A stretch of 64,000 nucleotides of DNA from Paenibacillus sp. Root52 (GTDB lineage Bacteria > Bacillota > Bacilli > Paenibacillales > Paenibacillaceae), in the NCBI RefSeq assembly GCF_001426865.1, contig NZ_LMFO01000003.1:62723-126722 (forward strand). Direction: 5' to 3'. Position numbers and translations under genes: made by a program. Numbering within the stretch: the stretch's first letter is position 1; every line of letters begins with the position of its first letter. Positions 51,466-60,352 of this stretch are shown here, piece by piece. The notes under the pieces are model-generated. The model did no database searches and was not told where the DNA came from. It saw nothing but the letters and a program-made list of their open reading frames with translations.

Positions 51466-51519
51466 CAAAAAGAGAACCCCATCGGCAGCGGTGAGCTGTT
51501 GGATCGGGTTCTCTTTTTG
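51466..51519. terminator. Bidirectional terminator between the ATPase and ZIP genes
   Basis: AAAAAGAGAACCC pairs with GGGTTCTCTTTTT. Runs of A before and T after let it serve both convergent genes. Confidence 0.92.
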
Positions 51520-51566
51520 TGATCTCATATATACGTTTTACGTTATGAGATGTGTTATGTGTGGAA

Positions 51567-52298
51567 CTAGAAAAGTTCAGTCAGACCAATCATGGTGATA
51601 AGTCCGAGCAGGAATGAAACGGTTGCGACTCGTGCATTGCCATCCCCGTGGCTTTCGGGAATTAACTCTTTGTAGACAATGAACATCATTGCTCCTGCTG
51701 CAAATGCCAGTCCATACGGTACAAGACCCTCAACCAGACTGCTAAGCGTGTATCCGATCATTGCTGTAATAATCTCAACGGCTCCCGTGAGAGTAGCAAT
51801 ACCCAGAGCTTTGAAGCGACCAATGTTCTGATTGACGAGGAAAAGCGCGACCAGGAATCCTTCAGGTGCATTTTGCAAACCAATGGATAGTGCAATCAGG
51901 TTACCTAGATTAGCATCCTCACTGGCGTAACTAACACCAACGGATAGTCCTTCAGGCAAGTTATGCATTGTAATGGCTGCGATAATCATGAAGGCTTTGG
52001 CTTCAATTTTGAATGGCATCTTCTCGGGATTTTCCAGATCCACATGCGGAATCTTCATCTCTAACACGAGTAGAACCATACTACCGAGCAAAATGCCAAC
52101 AGCCAATACAAATAGGTTCGATTGACCGAGTGCTTCGGGAATGAGATTGTACACGGAGGCAGAGGTCATGATACCTGCTGCGTAAGCAAGCAAAATATCA
52201 CGGAGTCGATGTGTTACTTTGCGCATAAATAAAATCGGTATGGCACCAAGGCCGGTGGACATGGCTGAAATAAAGCTGCCAATGAGTGCTTCGTTCAT
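51567..52298 (-). CDS. ZIP family metal transporter
   Basis: A 243-residue ZIP protein with eight membrane segments. The metal-binding helices IAAITMHNLPEGLSVGVSY and IGLQNAPEGFLVALFLV are intact. ZIP proteins import Zn2+, Fe2+ or Mn2+. ATG 52298 has AGGAGGG upstream; a longer reading to 52355 adds a charged stretch not seen in the family. A PerR/Fur-like box covers its probable -10 region. It converges on the metal exporter gene, so the two appear to balance metal entry and exit. Confidence 0.9.
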   Translation of the reverse strand: MNEALIGSFISAMSTGLGAIPILFMRKVTHRLRDILLAYAAGIMTSASVYNLIPEALGQSNLFVLAVGILLGSMVLLVLEMKIPHVDLENPEKMPFKIEAKAFMIIAAITMHNLPEGLSVGVSYASEDANLGNLIALSIGLQNAPEGFLVALFLVNQNIGRFKALGIATLTGAVEIITAMIGYTLSSLVEGLVPYGLAFAAGAMMFIVYKELIPESHGDGNARVATVSFLLGLITMIGLTELF

Positions 52299-52387
52299 GC
52301 TTCTATTTTCCCTCCTGATGAAGACTTCTTCATAATCGCTGCAGAGCATTGACACCTTACATAAAAGAGATCATAATGAACAACAGA

Positions 52388-52402
52388 TTAGAATGATTAT
52401 AA
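52388..52402. promoter_or_regulatory. PerR-like box upstream of the ZIP gene
   Basis: TTAGAATGATTATAA matches the PerR consensus TTATAATNATTATAA at 13 of 14 defined positions. On the minus strand it overlaps a TATAAT -10-like hexamer for the ZIP gene. trxB lies on the other side. Confidence 0.7.
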
Positions 52403-52552
52403 ATTAGAATTCCGTTTCTGCATAGGGCAATTGTCATAACAGTCCAGTCATATGGACATGATCTGGGCTCTCATTTTTAGTGTATGCAAAGGCGTTTGCT
52501 TTTGATGCTGGAGAGTCGAACCTTTTTGTAGAAACCGGGGGAGGAACTATAC

Positions 52553-53494
52553 ATGTATAAATCAATTATTATTGGAACAGGTCCTGCGGGACTGACAGCA
52601 GCAATCTATCTGGCACGCGCCAACTTGAGCCCACTCGTTATTGAAGGACCACAACCTGGTGGTCAACTGACAACAACAACAGAAGTTGAGAACTTCCCAG
52701 GTTTCCCTGACGGAATTATGGGTCCTGAATTGATGGATAATATGCGTAAACAAGCAGAACGCTTCGGTGCAGAATTCCGCACAGGCTGGGTTAATAACAT
52801 CGACATGAGCGAGCGTCCATTCAAAATCCAAGTTGAAGGTATGGGAGAACTCGTATCGGAAACGCTGATCTTGTCTACAGGCGCATCTGCTAAATATCTT
52901 GGCATTCCTGGTGAAGAAACCAATGTTGGACGTGGTGTAAGTACTTGTGCAACATGTGACGGATTCTTCTTCCGTAACAAAGAAATTATTGTTATTGGTG
53001 GCGGTGACTCCGCGCTTGAAGAAGCAAGCTTCCTGTCCCGTTTTGGTTCCAAAGTAACGTTGGTACACCGTCGTGAAGAACTGCGTGGCTCCAAAATCAT
53101 GCAGGATCGTGCACGCAGCAATGAAAAAGTAGAGATGGCTTTGAATCGTACTCCGCTTGAAGTACTTGCTGGTGAGAATGGTGTAACTGGTCTGAAAGTG
53201 CTGAACAACGCAACAGGTGAAGAAGAAGTGATCCCTGCGAGCGGTGTATTCGTAGCGATTGGTCATACGCCTAACACAGGCTTCTTGGGTGGACAGATCA
53301 CAACTGACGAGCATGGTTATATTTTGACAACACCAGGCACATCCGAGACAAACATCCCAGGTGTATTCGCTTGTGGAGATGTACAGGATACTCGTTACAA
53401 ACAAGCCATTACAGCAGCAGGAAGTGGATGTATGGCGGCAATGGATACAGAGAAATATATCGAGAGCCTGGAGCACACTGCAGTTTCCCTGTAA
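52553..53494 (+). CDS. trxB: Thioredoxin reductase
   Basis: A 313-residue FAD/NADPH enzyme that reduces thioredoxin. FAD motif IIGTGPAGLTAAIY, redox-active CATC in STCATCDGFFF, NADPH motif VIGGGDSALEEA and the FAD-ribityl GVFACGDVQD are all intact. GGGGGAGGA precedes the ATG. Its divergent neighbour is the ZIP transporter and its downstream neighbour a glutaredoxin, consistent with an oxidative-stress cluster. The window also holds the thioredoxin-like gene at 15.8 kb. Confidence 0.96.
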   Translation: MYKSIIIGTGPAGLTAAIYLARANLSPLVIEGPQPGGQLTTTTEVENFPGFPDGIMGPELMDNMRKQAERFGAEFRTGWVNNIDMSERPFKIQVEGMGELVSETLILSTGASAKYLGIPGEETNVGRGVSTCATCDGFFFRNKEIIVIGGGDSALEEASFLSRFGSKVTLVHRREELRGSKIMQDRARSNEKVEMALNRTPLEVLAGENGVTGLKVLNNATGEEEVIPASGVFVAIGHTPNTGFLGGQITTDEHGYILTTPGTSETNIPGVFACGDVQDTRYKQAITAAGSGCMAAMDTEKYIESLEHTAVSL

Positions 53495-53576
53495 GAATCT
53501 GCTGAATGCTGAATGAAGCAAGATGGCTAGATCAATAAATATAAAAAATAACTAAACTATATGAGGTGAATAGATC

Positions 53577-53807
53577 ATGGAAAACGTAATTGTATACACA
53601 TCGACTAACTGTCCGAACTGCAAATCAGTTAAAAGTTTCTTGGCTGACAAAGGGATCGCTTATGAAGAGCGCAACATCGAAACTAGTGATGAATTCGCAC
53701 AACAAGTATGGGACATGGGCGTACGTGCTGTACCACTAACTGTTATCGGCGAACATCGCATCCTGGGAATGAACAAAACACAATTCGCTAAAGCATTGGA
53801 CGCATAA
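53577..53807 (+). CDS. Glutaredoxin/NrdH-like protein
   Basis: A 76-residue glutaredoxin-fold protein with a CPNC active site (TSTNCPNCKSVKSF) and a cis-Pro loop AVPLTVIG. NrdH-type proteins take electrons from thioredoxin reductase, and trxB lies directly upstream (82 nt). Potential targets are ribonucleotide reductase or low-molecular-weight thiol mixed disulfides. ATGAGGTGAA is the ribosome site. Confidence 0.88.
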   Translation: MENVIVYTSTNCPNCKSVKSFLADKGIAYEERNIETSDEFAQQVWDMGVRAVPLTVIGEHRILGMNKTQFAKALDA

Positions 53808-53902
53808 ATTAGACGAATCGTCTGAGCGCTACAAGGTGGAAGACTTAAGATAATCTATAGCTATTCCGGTTCGCGCGAGCCGTTTGAATATAAATATACG
53901 AA

Positions 53903-53939
53903 AGAAGCCTTAGTCCAGATTAGGATTAAGGCTTCTTTT
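53903..53939 (+). terminator. Terminator after the glutaredoxin gene
   Basis: AAGAAGCCTTAGTCC pairs with GGATTAAGGCTTCTT, followed by TTG. The A-rich 5' side may also serve the leftward gene. Confidence 0.85.
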
Positions 53940-54076
53940 GTTCGTTCTGCTTCTAAACAGGTGATTACACGAGAAATCCCCTTCCAGTAGCAATTCAGAG
54001 ACATGATCACATGTCCTTTGAATGACTGCAGAAGAGGATTTTGCGTTGCGTTGTGTTACTTCAAGTTATTGTTCAT

Positions 54077-54274
54077 CTAGAAAAAGATACTCATAAAGGT
54101 CTGAAATATTACATACACCACTAAGCCTGACAGCATGTACATGAAACCAGCCTTTTTTTTGCTCTGAAATAACCGGAGTATGCCAAGGCTGAACATTGGC
54201 GCAAGCACGATCAGGAACAGGAGTACGGTGACAAACATTTGCGCCGAGATATCTGAGGTATCTACGTAGGTCAC
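54077..54274 (-). CDS. Small two-helix membrane protein
   Basis: A 65-residue protein with two hydrophobic segments (about residues 13-35 and 43-63) separated by a basic QSKKKAG loop. I do not recognise its family. The GTG start at 54274 has CGGAGTGA about 8 nt upstream. An overlapping frame (54066-54284) encodes an unlikely protein and is rejected. It stands alone between the glutaredoxin and xylR. Confidence 0.7.
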   Translation of the reverse strand: MTYVDTSDISAQMFVTVLLFLIVLAPMFSLGILRLFQSKKKAGFMYMLSGLVVYVIFQTFMSIFF

Positions 54275-54418
54275 AGGTGTTCACTCCGTTTCGTTATAGG
54301 GAATAACATAACGACGCACATGTCGCCATGACAAAAATCACATATATACATTATACCCCTGGATTTCTTTAACAAAAAGGGAGGAAATGGGGCGAAATGA
54401 TGTCAATTTCATTAGTTA

Positions 54419-55579
54419 TTAGACGGATACTCTGATTCTACCTAAAAATTGGGAAATAGCAGAGTAAGCTGCACCCACTCTTGTTGAACGGCTACCTAGA
54501 GCAGCCCATTCAATCTGCAAACTGCGGCGATGATATGGCAGTGTCCGCTCCTCAACAACTTGTCTTAATGCCGTTTCGATCCATGGGCGTGCTTTGGATA
54601 ATCCTCCACCAATAATGATACGTTCTGGATTGAAGCTATTGACGATATTGGTAATGCCAATACCTAATTTACGACCGATGCCTTCGTATAATGTCAATAC
54701 AGCTTCATGCCCTTGAGCGGCATATTCAATCAATTCTTTGGTTGTGTGTGCAGGCAGATGCACTTGATAATGTTCATAAGCTCTCTCCGAAGCGTATAAC
54801 TCCCAGCAGCCACGATTGCCACAAGAGCAAGGTCTTCCCTCAGATTCAATAGACATATGACCGGTTTCTCCAGCATAACCCCAAGCGCCTTTGTACAATT
54901 CGCCATCTACCATAATGCCTGATCCAATCCCGATGCCCGCGCTGATGTAGATTAGATGCCGAACGCCGATACCTGCGCCAAAATTCAGTTCACCATGAGC
55001 ACCAGCATTGGCCTCATTATCAATCGTGACAGGTAGTTGGAAAGCTTTCTCTAACATGGCACGTAGTGGAACTTTCTCCCACTGTAGATTGGGTGCGTAT
55101 AGCACAGTACCTTCCTCATCAACCATGCCGGGTACACCGATGCCAATACCAATTACGCCATGAGGTGAAAGCGGTGCAGTTTGTATTAAGTAATCAGCCG
55201 CGAGCTTCAACTGCTCAAATACGGACGATACATCATGCTGCTCCAATTGCACAGCATATTCGGTAATAATATGGCCTTCCAGATCCGTAAGTACACCTTT
55301 TAAATGAGTGACACTGAGTTCCAATCCAACCGCATAGCCGGCTGTACCTCGAAAGAGCAGCATCAGTGGTTTGCGTCCGCCACTAGACTCCCCTGGGCCG
55401 ATCTCTTGTACTAACTCGTCATTGATTAAATCAGCGACCAGATTAGAGACCGTGGCTTTGTTAAGCCCTGTAACCTCGGATACTCGCGCACGAGAGAGGG
55501 GGGCATGACGTCTAATAGTATCGAGGACGATCGATTTATTTATTTTTTTGACCAGCATCTGGTCTCCGGTAATTTTCAT
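54419..55579 (-). CDS. xylR: ROK-family xylose repressor
   Basis: A 386-residue repressor with an N-terminal winged helix-turn-helix (PLSRARVSEVTGLNKATVSNLVADLI) and a ROK sugar-binding domain. The ROK zinc site is complete (CSCGNRGCWELYASE) and the ATP/sugar-like motif GIGIGVPGMVDEEG is present. It is divergent from xylA, and an inverted repeat in the xylA promoter is the likely operator; xylose would release it. ATAGGAGTG lies upstream of ATG 55579. A general NagC-like role is possible, but the context favours XylR. Confidence 0.9.
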   Translation of the reverse strand: MKITGDQMLVKKINKSIVLDTIRRHAPLSRARVSEVTGLNKATVSNLVADLINDELVQEIGPGESSGGRKPLMLLFRGTAGYAVGLELSVTHLKGVLTDLEGHIITEYAVQLEQHDVSSVFEQLKLAADYLIQTAPLSPHGVIGIGIGVPGMVDEEGTVLYAPNLQWEKVPLRAMLEKAFQLPVTIDNEANAGAHGELNFGAGIGVRHLIYISAGIGIGSGIMVDGELYKGAWGYAGETGHMSIESEGRPCSCGNRGCWELYASERAYEHYQVHLPAHTTKELIEYAAQGHEAVLTLYEGIGRKLGIGITNIVNSFNPERIIIGGGLSKARPWIETALRQVVEERTLPYHRRSLQIEWAALGSRSTRVGAAYSAISQFLGRIRVSV

Positions 55580-55689
55580 ATCAACAAGGCACTCCTATTC
55601 TCTCTGCTAAAAGAGTTCACAATGATATCCGATAGCAAGCTATTCGACTATTATAGCGTAAACAAACGTGCAAAAAACATTTTTATTTA

Positions 55690-55714
55690 ACTTTGTTTAA
55701 TGGATAGACAAAGT
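55690..55714. promoter_or_regulatory. XylR operator over the xylA promoter
   Basis: ACTTTGT (55690-55696) and ACAAAGT (55708-55714) form a perfect spaced palindrome like known xyl operators. It overlaps the -35 region and abuts a perfect TATAAT (55714-55719). Confidence 0.75.
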
Positions 55715-55738
55715 ATAATCGATGTGATAGGATAACGG

Positions 55739-55752
55739 TGTAAACGATTTCT
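55739..55752. promoter_or_regulatory. cre-like site in the xylA leader
   Basis: TGTAAACGATTTCT matches TGWAARCGYTWWCA at 12 of 14 positions and lies about 20 nt after the -10 box, the usual place for CcpA repression of xyl genes. Confidence 0.6.
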
Positions 55753-55780
55753 TTAAAACTATTGAGGAGGCATTTTACAC

Positions 55781-57097
55781 ATGGCCTATTTTGAATCCGT
55801 TAATAAAATTGCATTCGAAGGTAAAGATTCCACGAATCCATTTTCTTTTAAACACTATAATCCAGAAGAAGTTGTTGCTGGCAAAACGATGGAAGATCAC
55901 TTCCGTTTCGGCATGGCTTACTGGCATACATTAACTGCAGGCGGCAGTGATCCGTTTGGTGCGGAGACTGCTGTTCGTTCTTGGGATAGCTACTCCGGTC
56001 TGGATAAAGCGAAAGTTCGCGTTGAAGCGGCTTTTGAATTTATGGAAAAAATGAATCTGCCGTACTTCTGTTTCCACGATGTGGACATCGCTCCAGAAGG
56101 TGCAACACTGCGTGAATTCTACAGCAACATCGATACGATCGTTGATCTGCTGGAAGAGCACATGAAAGCTAGCGGCAAAAAGCTGCTCTGGAACACAGCG
56201 AACATGTTCTCCAACCCACGCTTCATGTTTGGTGCAGCTTCCACGTGTAACGCTGATGTATACGCTCATGCAGCAGCACAGATCAAGAAAGGTCTGGAAG
56301 TTGGTAAACGTCTGGGTGCAGAAAACTATGTATTCTGGGGCGGTCGTGAAGGTTATGACACATTGCTGAATACAGACATGCAACTGGAGCAAGACAACAT
56401 TGCTCGCATGTTCCATATGGCTGTTGATTATGCGAAGGAAATCGGCTTCGACGCGCAATTCCTGATCGAGCCTAAACCAAAAGAGCCAACGAAGCATCAA
56501 TATGACTTCGATGCAGCTACTTCCATTGCATTCTTGCAAAAGTATGATCTGGACAAACAGTTCAAGTTGAACCTTGAAGCGAACCACGCTACACTGGCAG
56601 GTCATACGTTTGATCATGAGATCCGCGTAGCACGTATCAACGGCATGCTCGGTTCCCTGGATGCAAACCAAGGCGATCTACTGATCGGTTGGGATACGGA
56701 TGAGTTCCCAGTGGACATGTATGATGCAACGCTGACAATGTATGAAGTATTGAAAAACGGCGGTATCGGCCGTGGTGGCGTGAACTTTGACGCGAAAGTT
56801 CGTCGTGGTTCCTTCGAGCCTGAGGATCTGTTCCTGGCACACATCGCTGGTATGGACACGTATGCAAAAGGTCTGAAAGTAGCTGCAAAACTGATCGAAG
56901 ATCGCGTATTCGATGACTTCATCGAAAAACGTTACAGCAGCTTCAGCGAAGGCATTGGTGCAGAAGTGGTTGAAGGTAAAGCAACACTTGCTTCCCTTGC
57001 TGAGTATGCACTGAACAACGAAAGCCCACGCAAAAATCAATCCGGACGTCAGGAATTGCTGAGAGCAAAACTCAACCAATACATCCTGGCTGACTAA
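55781..57097 (+). CDS. xylA: Xylose isomerase
   Basis: A 438-residue TIM-barrel enzyme converting D-xylose to D-xylulose (also glucose to fructose in vitro). The signature segments are intact: [12 protein letters not shown] with the catalytic His, [35 protein letters not shown] with metal-binding Glu, and [17 protein letters not shown]. The length fits the class II enzymes. TGAGGAGG precedes the ATG. It is controlled by a XylR operator and a cre-like site. A terminator and two structured repeats separate it from xylB. Confidence 0.96.
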   Translation: MAYFESVNKIAFEGKDSTNPFSFKHYNPEEVVAGKTMEDHFRFGMAYWHTLTAGGSDPFGAETAVRSWDSYSGLDKAKVRVEAAFEFMEKMNLPYFCFHDVDIAPEGATLREFYSNIDTIVDLLEEHMKASGKKLLWNTANMFSNPRFMFGAASTCNADVYAHAAAQIKKGLEVGKRLGAENYVFWGGREGYDTLLNTDMQLEQDNIARMFHMAVDYAKEIGFDAQFLIEPKPKEPTKHQYDFDAATSIAFLQKYDLDKQFKLNLEANHATLAGHTFDHEIRVARINGMLGSLDANQGDLLIGWDTDEFPVDMYDATLTMYEVLKNGGIGRGGVNFDAKVRRGSFEPEDLFLAHIAGMDTYAKGLKVAAKLIEDRVFDDFIEKRYSSFSEGIGAEVVEGKATLASLAEYALNNESPRKNQSGRQELLRAKLNQYILAD

Positions 57098-57243
57098 GAC
57101 AGTCATAGAGCAAGACGGATTCATGCTCTGATGGCTCTGCCTATGACCAGATCATAAGCGAGCTTACAGCAAAGCATGAATACCTCTTACTACTCGGTGC
57201 AGGAACATCTTGCACCCTGGACGTTGAATAAGCGTGACATTCA

Positions 57244-57288
57244 AACCGTCCCCGCTTTCCTCTGGGAAGGCGGGGACGGTTTTTTTTG
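57244..57288 (+). terminator. Terminator after xylA
   Basis: AACCGTCCCCGCTTTCC pairs with GGAAGGCGGGGACGGTT, followed by about seven T residues. Confidence 0.94.
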
Positions 57289-57330
57289 AAACGTGAGCAG
57301 CACGGGATATGGCGATCTTACAATGAAATG

Positions 57331-57495
57331 TAGGAAGGGCATGCCGAATGAAGTGGACAGAAAGAGCCCGGAGAAACGAAGCGCGCGCATTTATCCCCGG
57401 ATTTTACCCTTGAACAAGGGGAATGAGAAAATCTGACGGTTAAGGCGATCGGAGGGTCTTCTGACCACGGAGTGACCTTACATGCCCGAGGCTTA
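57331..57495 (+). repeat. Structured intergenic repeat, copy C1
   Basis: Pairings correspond to copy A but with other bases. GGGCATG (57337-57343) pairs with CATGCCC (57481-57487); CAGAAAGAGCCC pairs with GGGTCTTCTG with bulges; TTATCCCCGGATTTT (57391-57405) faces a degenerate AAAATCTGACGGTTAA; and apical CCCTT/AAGGG closes the top. The conserved ACGAAGCGCGCGC and GGCGATC internal-loop strands are present, and a CGGAGTG element occurs on the 3' side. Confidence 0.8.
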
Positions 57496-57579
57496 CATCG
57501 TTCACAACCAATGACGGTGTGATGTCATTGGAGGATCCTAGCTGCCAAAAACGAGTACGTTGTACCGTTTGAATGAAAT

Positions 57580-57742
57580 GCATAAAGGGCATGCAAAACG
57601 GAGTGATCAGAAAGAACCCAAGGAAGCGAAGCGCGCGCATTTATCCCGGGATTTCTCCCTTTCCAAAAGGGAATCAAGGAAATTCAGGGATAACGGCGAT
57701 CCAAGGGTCTTCTGATTACGGAGTGACCTTACATGCCCGAGG
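57580..57742 (+). repeat. Structured intergenic repeat, copy C2
   Basis: GGGCATG (57587-57593) pairs with CATGCCC (57732-57738); ATCAGAAAGAACCC pairs with GGGTCTTCTGAT; TTATCCC pairs with GGGATAA; and TCCCTTT/AAAGGGA forms the apex. CGGAGTG occurs on both sides of the internal loop. It ends about 40 nt before the xylB start. Copy C1 lies about 250 bp upstream in the same orientation. Confidence 0.8.
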
Positions 57743-57781
57743 TTTTTATTCAATCCTGCTACAAACGAAAGGAGTATACTT

Positions 57782-59275
57782 ATGAGTTATGTAATTGGTG
57801 TCGATCTGGGAACGAGCGCAGTTAAGACTGTACTGGTTGACCGTGAAGGTAAAGTGGCATTTGAAGCATCTGAGTCATACCCGCTTTACCAGCCTAAGGC
57901 TGGATACAGCGAACAGAATCCAGAGGACTGGGTAGAGCAGACGATTGTATCGCTTCGCAAATTGTTGGAGGTATCTGGCGTACAGCCTTCCGAAATTGAA
58001 GGTTTGAGCTTCTCTGGACAGATGCATGGACTTGTGTTGGTAGATGCCGCAGGCAAGCCACTTCGCAATGCTATTCTATGGAATGATACACGCACAACGG
58101 CACAGTGCCGCCGCATCGAGAAGGTGCTGGATGGTAAGCTGTTAAGCATCGCCCGGAATCGTGCACTTGAAGGATTTACATTACCTAAAATCTTGTGGGT
58201 TCAAGAAAACGAACCTGAGGTGTTGCAACAGGCAGCTGTGTTCCTATTGCCGAAGGATTATGTGCGTTATCGCCTAACCGGAGATTACGCAATGGATTAT
58301 TCTGACGCGGCGGGTACGTTGCTGCTTGACGTTGCGGGCAAGCAATGGAGCCAAGAGATTGCAGAAGCGTTTGAACTGCCCATCTCACTCTGTCCACGAC
58401 TTGTGGAATCTTTCGAGGAAGTGGGGACACTGTTGCCGGAGATTGCGGATCAAACGGGGCTGGCAGCAGCGACCAAAGTATTTGCAGGTGGTGCTGACAA
58501 TGCCTGCGGCGCGATTGGTGCAGGTATCCTGAGTGAAGGGCAGACCATGTGCAGTATTGGCACATCTGGGGTTATTCTGTCCTACGAGGAGCGCAAAGAT
58601 CTCGATTTCGAAGGAAAAGTCCATTTTTTCAACCATGGTGAGAAGGATGCCTTCTATATTATGGGGGTAACCCTGGCGGCAGGATATAGCTTATCCTGGT
58701 TTAAGGATACATTTGCAGCGGACAAATCATTTGATGTGCTCTTACAGGGCATTGATCAGGTACCCGCTGGAAGCCAAGGCTTATTGTTCACGCCATACAT
58801 TGTAGGGGAGCGTACCCCACACCCTGATGCTAACATTCGTGGTAGCTTTATTGGTATGGATGCTGGGCATAAGCTGGAACACTTTGGACGTGCAGTGATG
58901 GAAGGCATTACGTTCTCACTTCGCGAATCCATTGATATTTTGCGTGGGTCTGGTAAGACCGTGACAGAAGTTATCTCCATCGGCGGTGGTGCTAAGAATG
59001 AAGCTTGGCTGCAAATGCAAGCAGATATCTTCAACGCAACCATCGTGAAGTTGGAGAGTGAACAAGGTCCAGCGATGGGAGCAGCGATGTTGGCAGCTTA
59101 TGGATGTGGTTGGTTCCCATCATTGCAAGCATGTGCTACAGCGTTCCTTCGTCCAGCGAAATCCTATGATCCTAACCCAGAAACAGTTGCAGTATATGAC
59201 GGGTTATTCGCACTGTACCAAGAGGTGTATGGACAGACGCGCAGTCTGAATGATCGTTTGGCTCAATATCGTTAA
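57782..59275 (+). CDS. xylB: Xylulokinase
   Basis: A 497-residue FGGY-family kinase that phosphorylates D-xylulose to xylulose 5-phosphate. Family motifs are IGVDLGTSAVKTVLVD at the N-terminus, FSGQMHGLVL, WNDTRTT, and the FGGY-type segments GGADNACGAIGAG and SIGGGAKNEAW. It completes the xylose route after XylA. It follows two tandem structured repeats, and the long gap and xylA terminator suggest separate control. AACGAAAGGAG lies 8 nt before the ATG. Confidence 0.94.
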   Translation: MSYVIGVDLGTSAVKTVLVDREGKVAFEASESYPLYQPKAGYSEQNPEDWVEQTIVSLRKLLEVSGVQPSEIEGLSFSGQMHGLVLVDAAGKPLRNAILWNDTRTTAQCRRIEKVLDGKLLSIARNRALEGFTLPKILWVQENEPEVLQQAAVFLLPKDYVRYRLTGDYAMDYSDAAGTLLLDVAGKQWSQEIAEAFELPISLCPRLVESFEEVGTLLPEIADQTGLAAATKVFAGGADNACGAIGAGILSEGQTMCSIGTSGVILSYEERKDLDFEGKVHFFNHGEKDAFYIMGVTLAAGYSLSWFKDTFAADKSFDVLLQGIDQVPAGSQGLLFTPYIVGERTPHPDANIRGSFIGMDAGHKLEHFGRAVMEGITFSLRESIDILRGSGKTVTEVISIGGGAKNEAWLQMQADIFNATIVKLESEQGPAMGAAMLAAYGCGWFPSLQACATAFLRPAKSYDPNPETVAVYDGLFALYQEVYGQTRSLNDRLAQYR

Positions 59276-59430
59276 TCGAAGAATGAGTGAGTGAATTCAT
59301 ACATTAAACCTTTTCGATATCCTAAGCATCCGCGAAAGCGGGTGCTTTTTTGCCATATACACTTGCCAATCGCATAGCACATAAACGCGTAGTACACACC
59401 GCACATGTACGAAATGAGCATGCCTGACAT
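59272..59430 (-). CDS. Candidate 52-residue Cys-rich small protein
   Basis: An ATG at 59430 has a consensus AGGAGGA 8 nt upstream on the minus strand and opens a 52-codon frame (MSGMLISYMCGVYYAFMCYA at the start). The first 25 residues are hydrophobic with two Cys, so it could be a small membrane peptide. The frame reads across the xylB terminator and its stop overlaps the xylB stop. The strong ribosome site is the main support. It may be chance. Confidence 0.3.
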   Translation of the reverse strand: MSGMLISYMCGVYYAFMCYAIGKCIWQKSTRFRGCLGYRKGLMYEFTHSFFD

Positions 59431-59619
59431 AACCTTAATCCTCCTATGCATACAGTAGCTATGGGGGCACGATCTGTTCCAATGAGCATGAATGGATGGT
59501 GTACAACATGAATGGTTCACCTGATATATGATTCATCCCGTTAAGGATTAGACCCAGTTCTATTGTCTTAAGAATGGGCATACATACATGGTCACGATCT
59601 GAAGGGTGGGGGTGAAGCT
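59276..59619. other. Intergenic region after xylB
   Basis: This 344-base stretch contains the xylB terminator and a possible small leftward gene (59272-59430). The right half, about 59450-59600, shows no recognised element apart from the G-rich ribosome site of the glycosyltransferase gene. Confidence 0.5.
59324..59352 (+). terminator. Terminator of xylB
   Basis: AAGCATCCGC, a GAAA tetraloop and GCGGGTGCTT, followed by a T-run. Confidence 0.93.
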
Positions 59620-60336
59620 TTGACAGAGCATCAGGACAACAGTAGACCGCATATGACCTTATCGATGATTGTTCGTAATGAGGAGCATCGTTATTTAAGG
59701 CAGGCACTGGAGACGCATCGGCCTTGGATTGATCGGGCAGTTATCATTGATGACGGCAGTACAGATGGCACAGTTTCGATGTGTCGGGAGATACTTCAGG
59801 ATATACCGCTACTATTAGTAGAGAATTCTACACCCCAGTTTGCGGATGAAGTCAGTCTACGGAAACAGCAGTGGCAGGCAACCATCTCTACCAAACCAGA
59901 GTGGATTCTGAATTTAGATGCTGATGAGATATTAACACCTGATTTTGGAGTTATACGCGACCAACTATTAAGTGGAGAAGAGGATGCGATCTACTTCCGC
60001 TTGTTTGATATGTGGAGCGAGACTTCATATCGAGAAGATCAGTATTGGCAGGCTCATGCGTACTATCGTCCATTTCTTATTCGGTATCGTCATGACTGGG
60101 ATTATGAGTGGAAGGAAACACCTCAGCATTGCGGCCGCTTCCCGCTAACGATTCAGCATTTTTCCTACGCTTGTCATGTACCTCGGGTGAAGCATTATGG
60201 TTGGGCACGGGAAGAAGACCGAATTCGTAAGGTGGAGCGTTATCAGGCACTAGATCCGGATGCGAGATATGGGTGGAAGGAACAGTATGAGTCTATTTTG
60301 GATCCAGAGCCTAGACTTCTGCCATGGTTAGAATAA
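59620..60336 (+). CDS. Family 2 glycosyltransferase
   Basis: A 238-residue GT-A-fold protein. The nucleotide-sugar motif reads MTLSMIVRNEEHRYLRQALE, then DRAVIIDDGSTDGT, then the DxD site in LNLDADEILTP near residue 108. There is no membrane segment. The start is TTG 59620 after a G-rich GGGGGTGA; no ATG is available. It sits 17 nt upstream of a larger glycosyltransferase and is probably cotranscribed with it. The acceptor is unknown; glycosylation of a surface protein or glycopeptide is possible. Confidence 0.87.
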   Translation: MTEHQDNSRPHMTLSMIVRNEEHRYLRQALETHRPWIDRAVIIDDGSTDGTVSMCREILQDIPLLLVENSTPQFADEVSLRKQQWQATISTKPEWILNLDADEILTPDFGVIRDQLLSGEEDAIYFRLFDMWSETSYREDQYWQAHAYYRPFLIRYRHDWDYEWKETPQHCGRFPLTIQHFSYACHVPRVKHYGWAREEDRIRKVERYQALDPDARYGWKEQYESILDPEPRLLPWLE

Positions 60337-60352
60337 GGGAGGAGGAATAAGA

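Larger units (their letters stand above)
57098..57781 (+). other. xylA-xylB intergenic region
   Basis: This 684-base gap holds the xylA terminator (57244-57288), two tandem copies of the structured repeat (57331-57495 and 57580-57742), a CCAATGAC/GTCATTGG hairpin between them (57508-57531) and the xylB ribosome site (GAAAGGAG). No promoter of good quality was found for xylB. Confidence 0.7.

Noticed and set aside
52562..53521. A 319-codon minus-strand open frame over trxB
   Set aside because: Cys- and Phe-rich translation with no domain, fully antisense to an intact thioredoxin reductase.
55931..57124. Long minus-strand frames over xylA
   Set aside because: Overlap an intact xylose isomerase gene; compositions are typical of antisense shadows.
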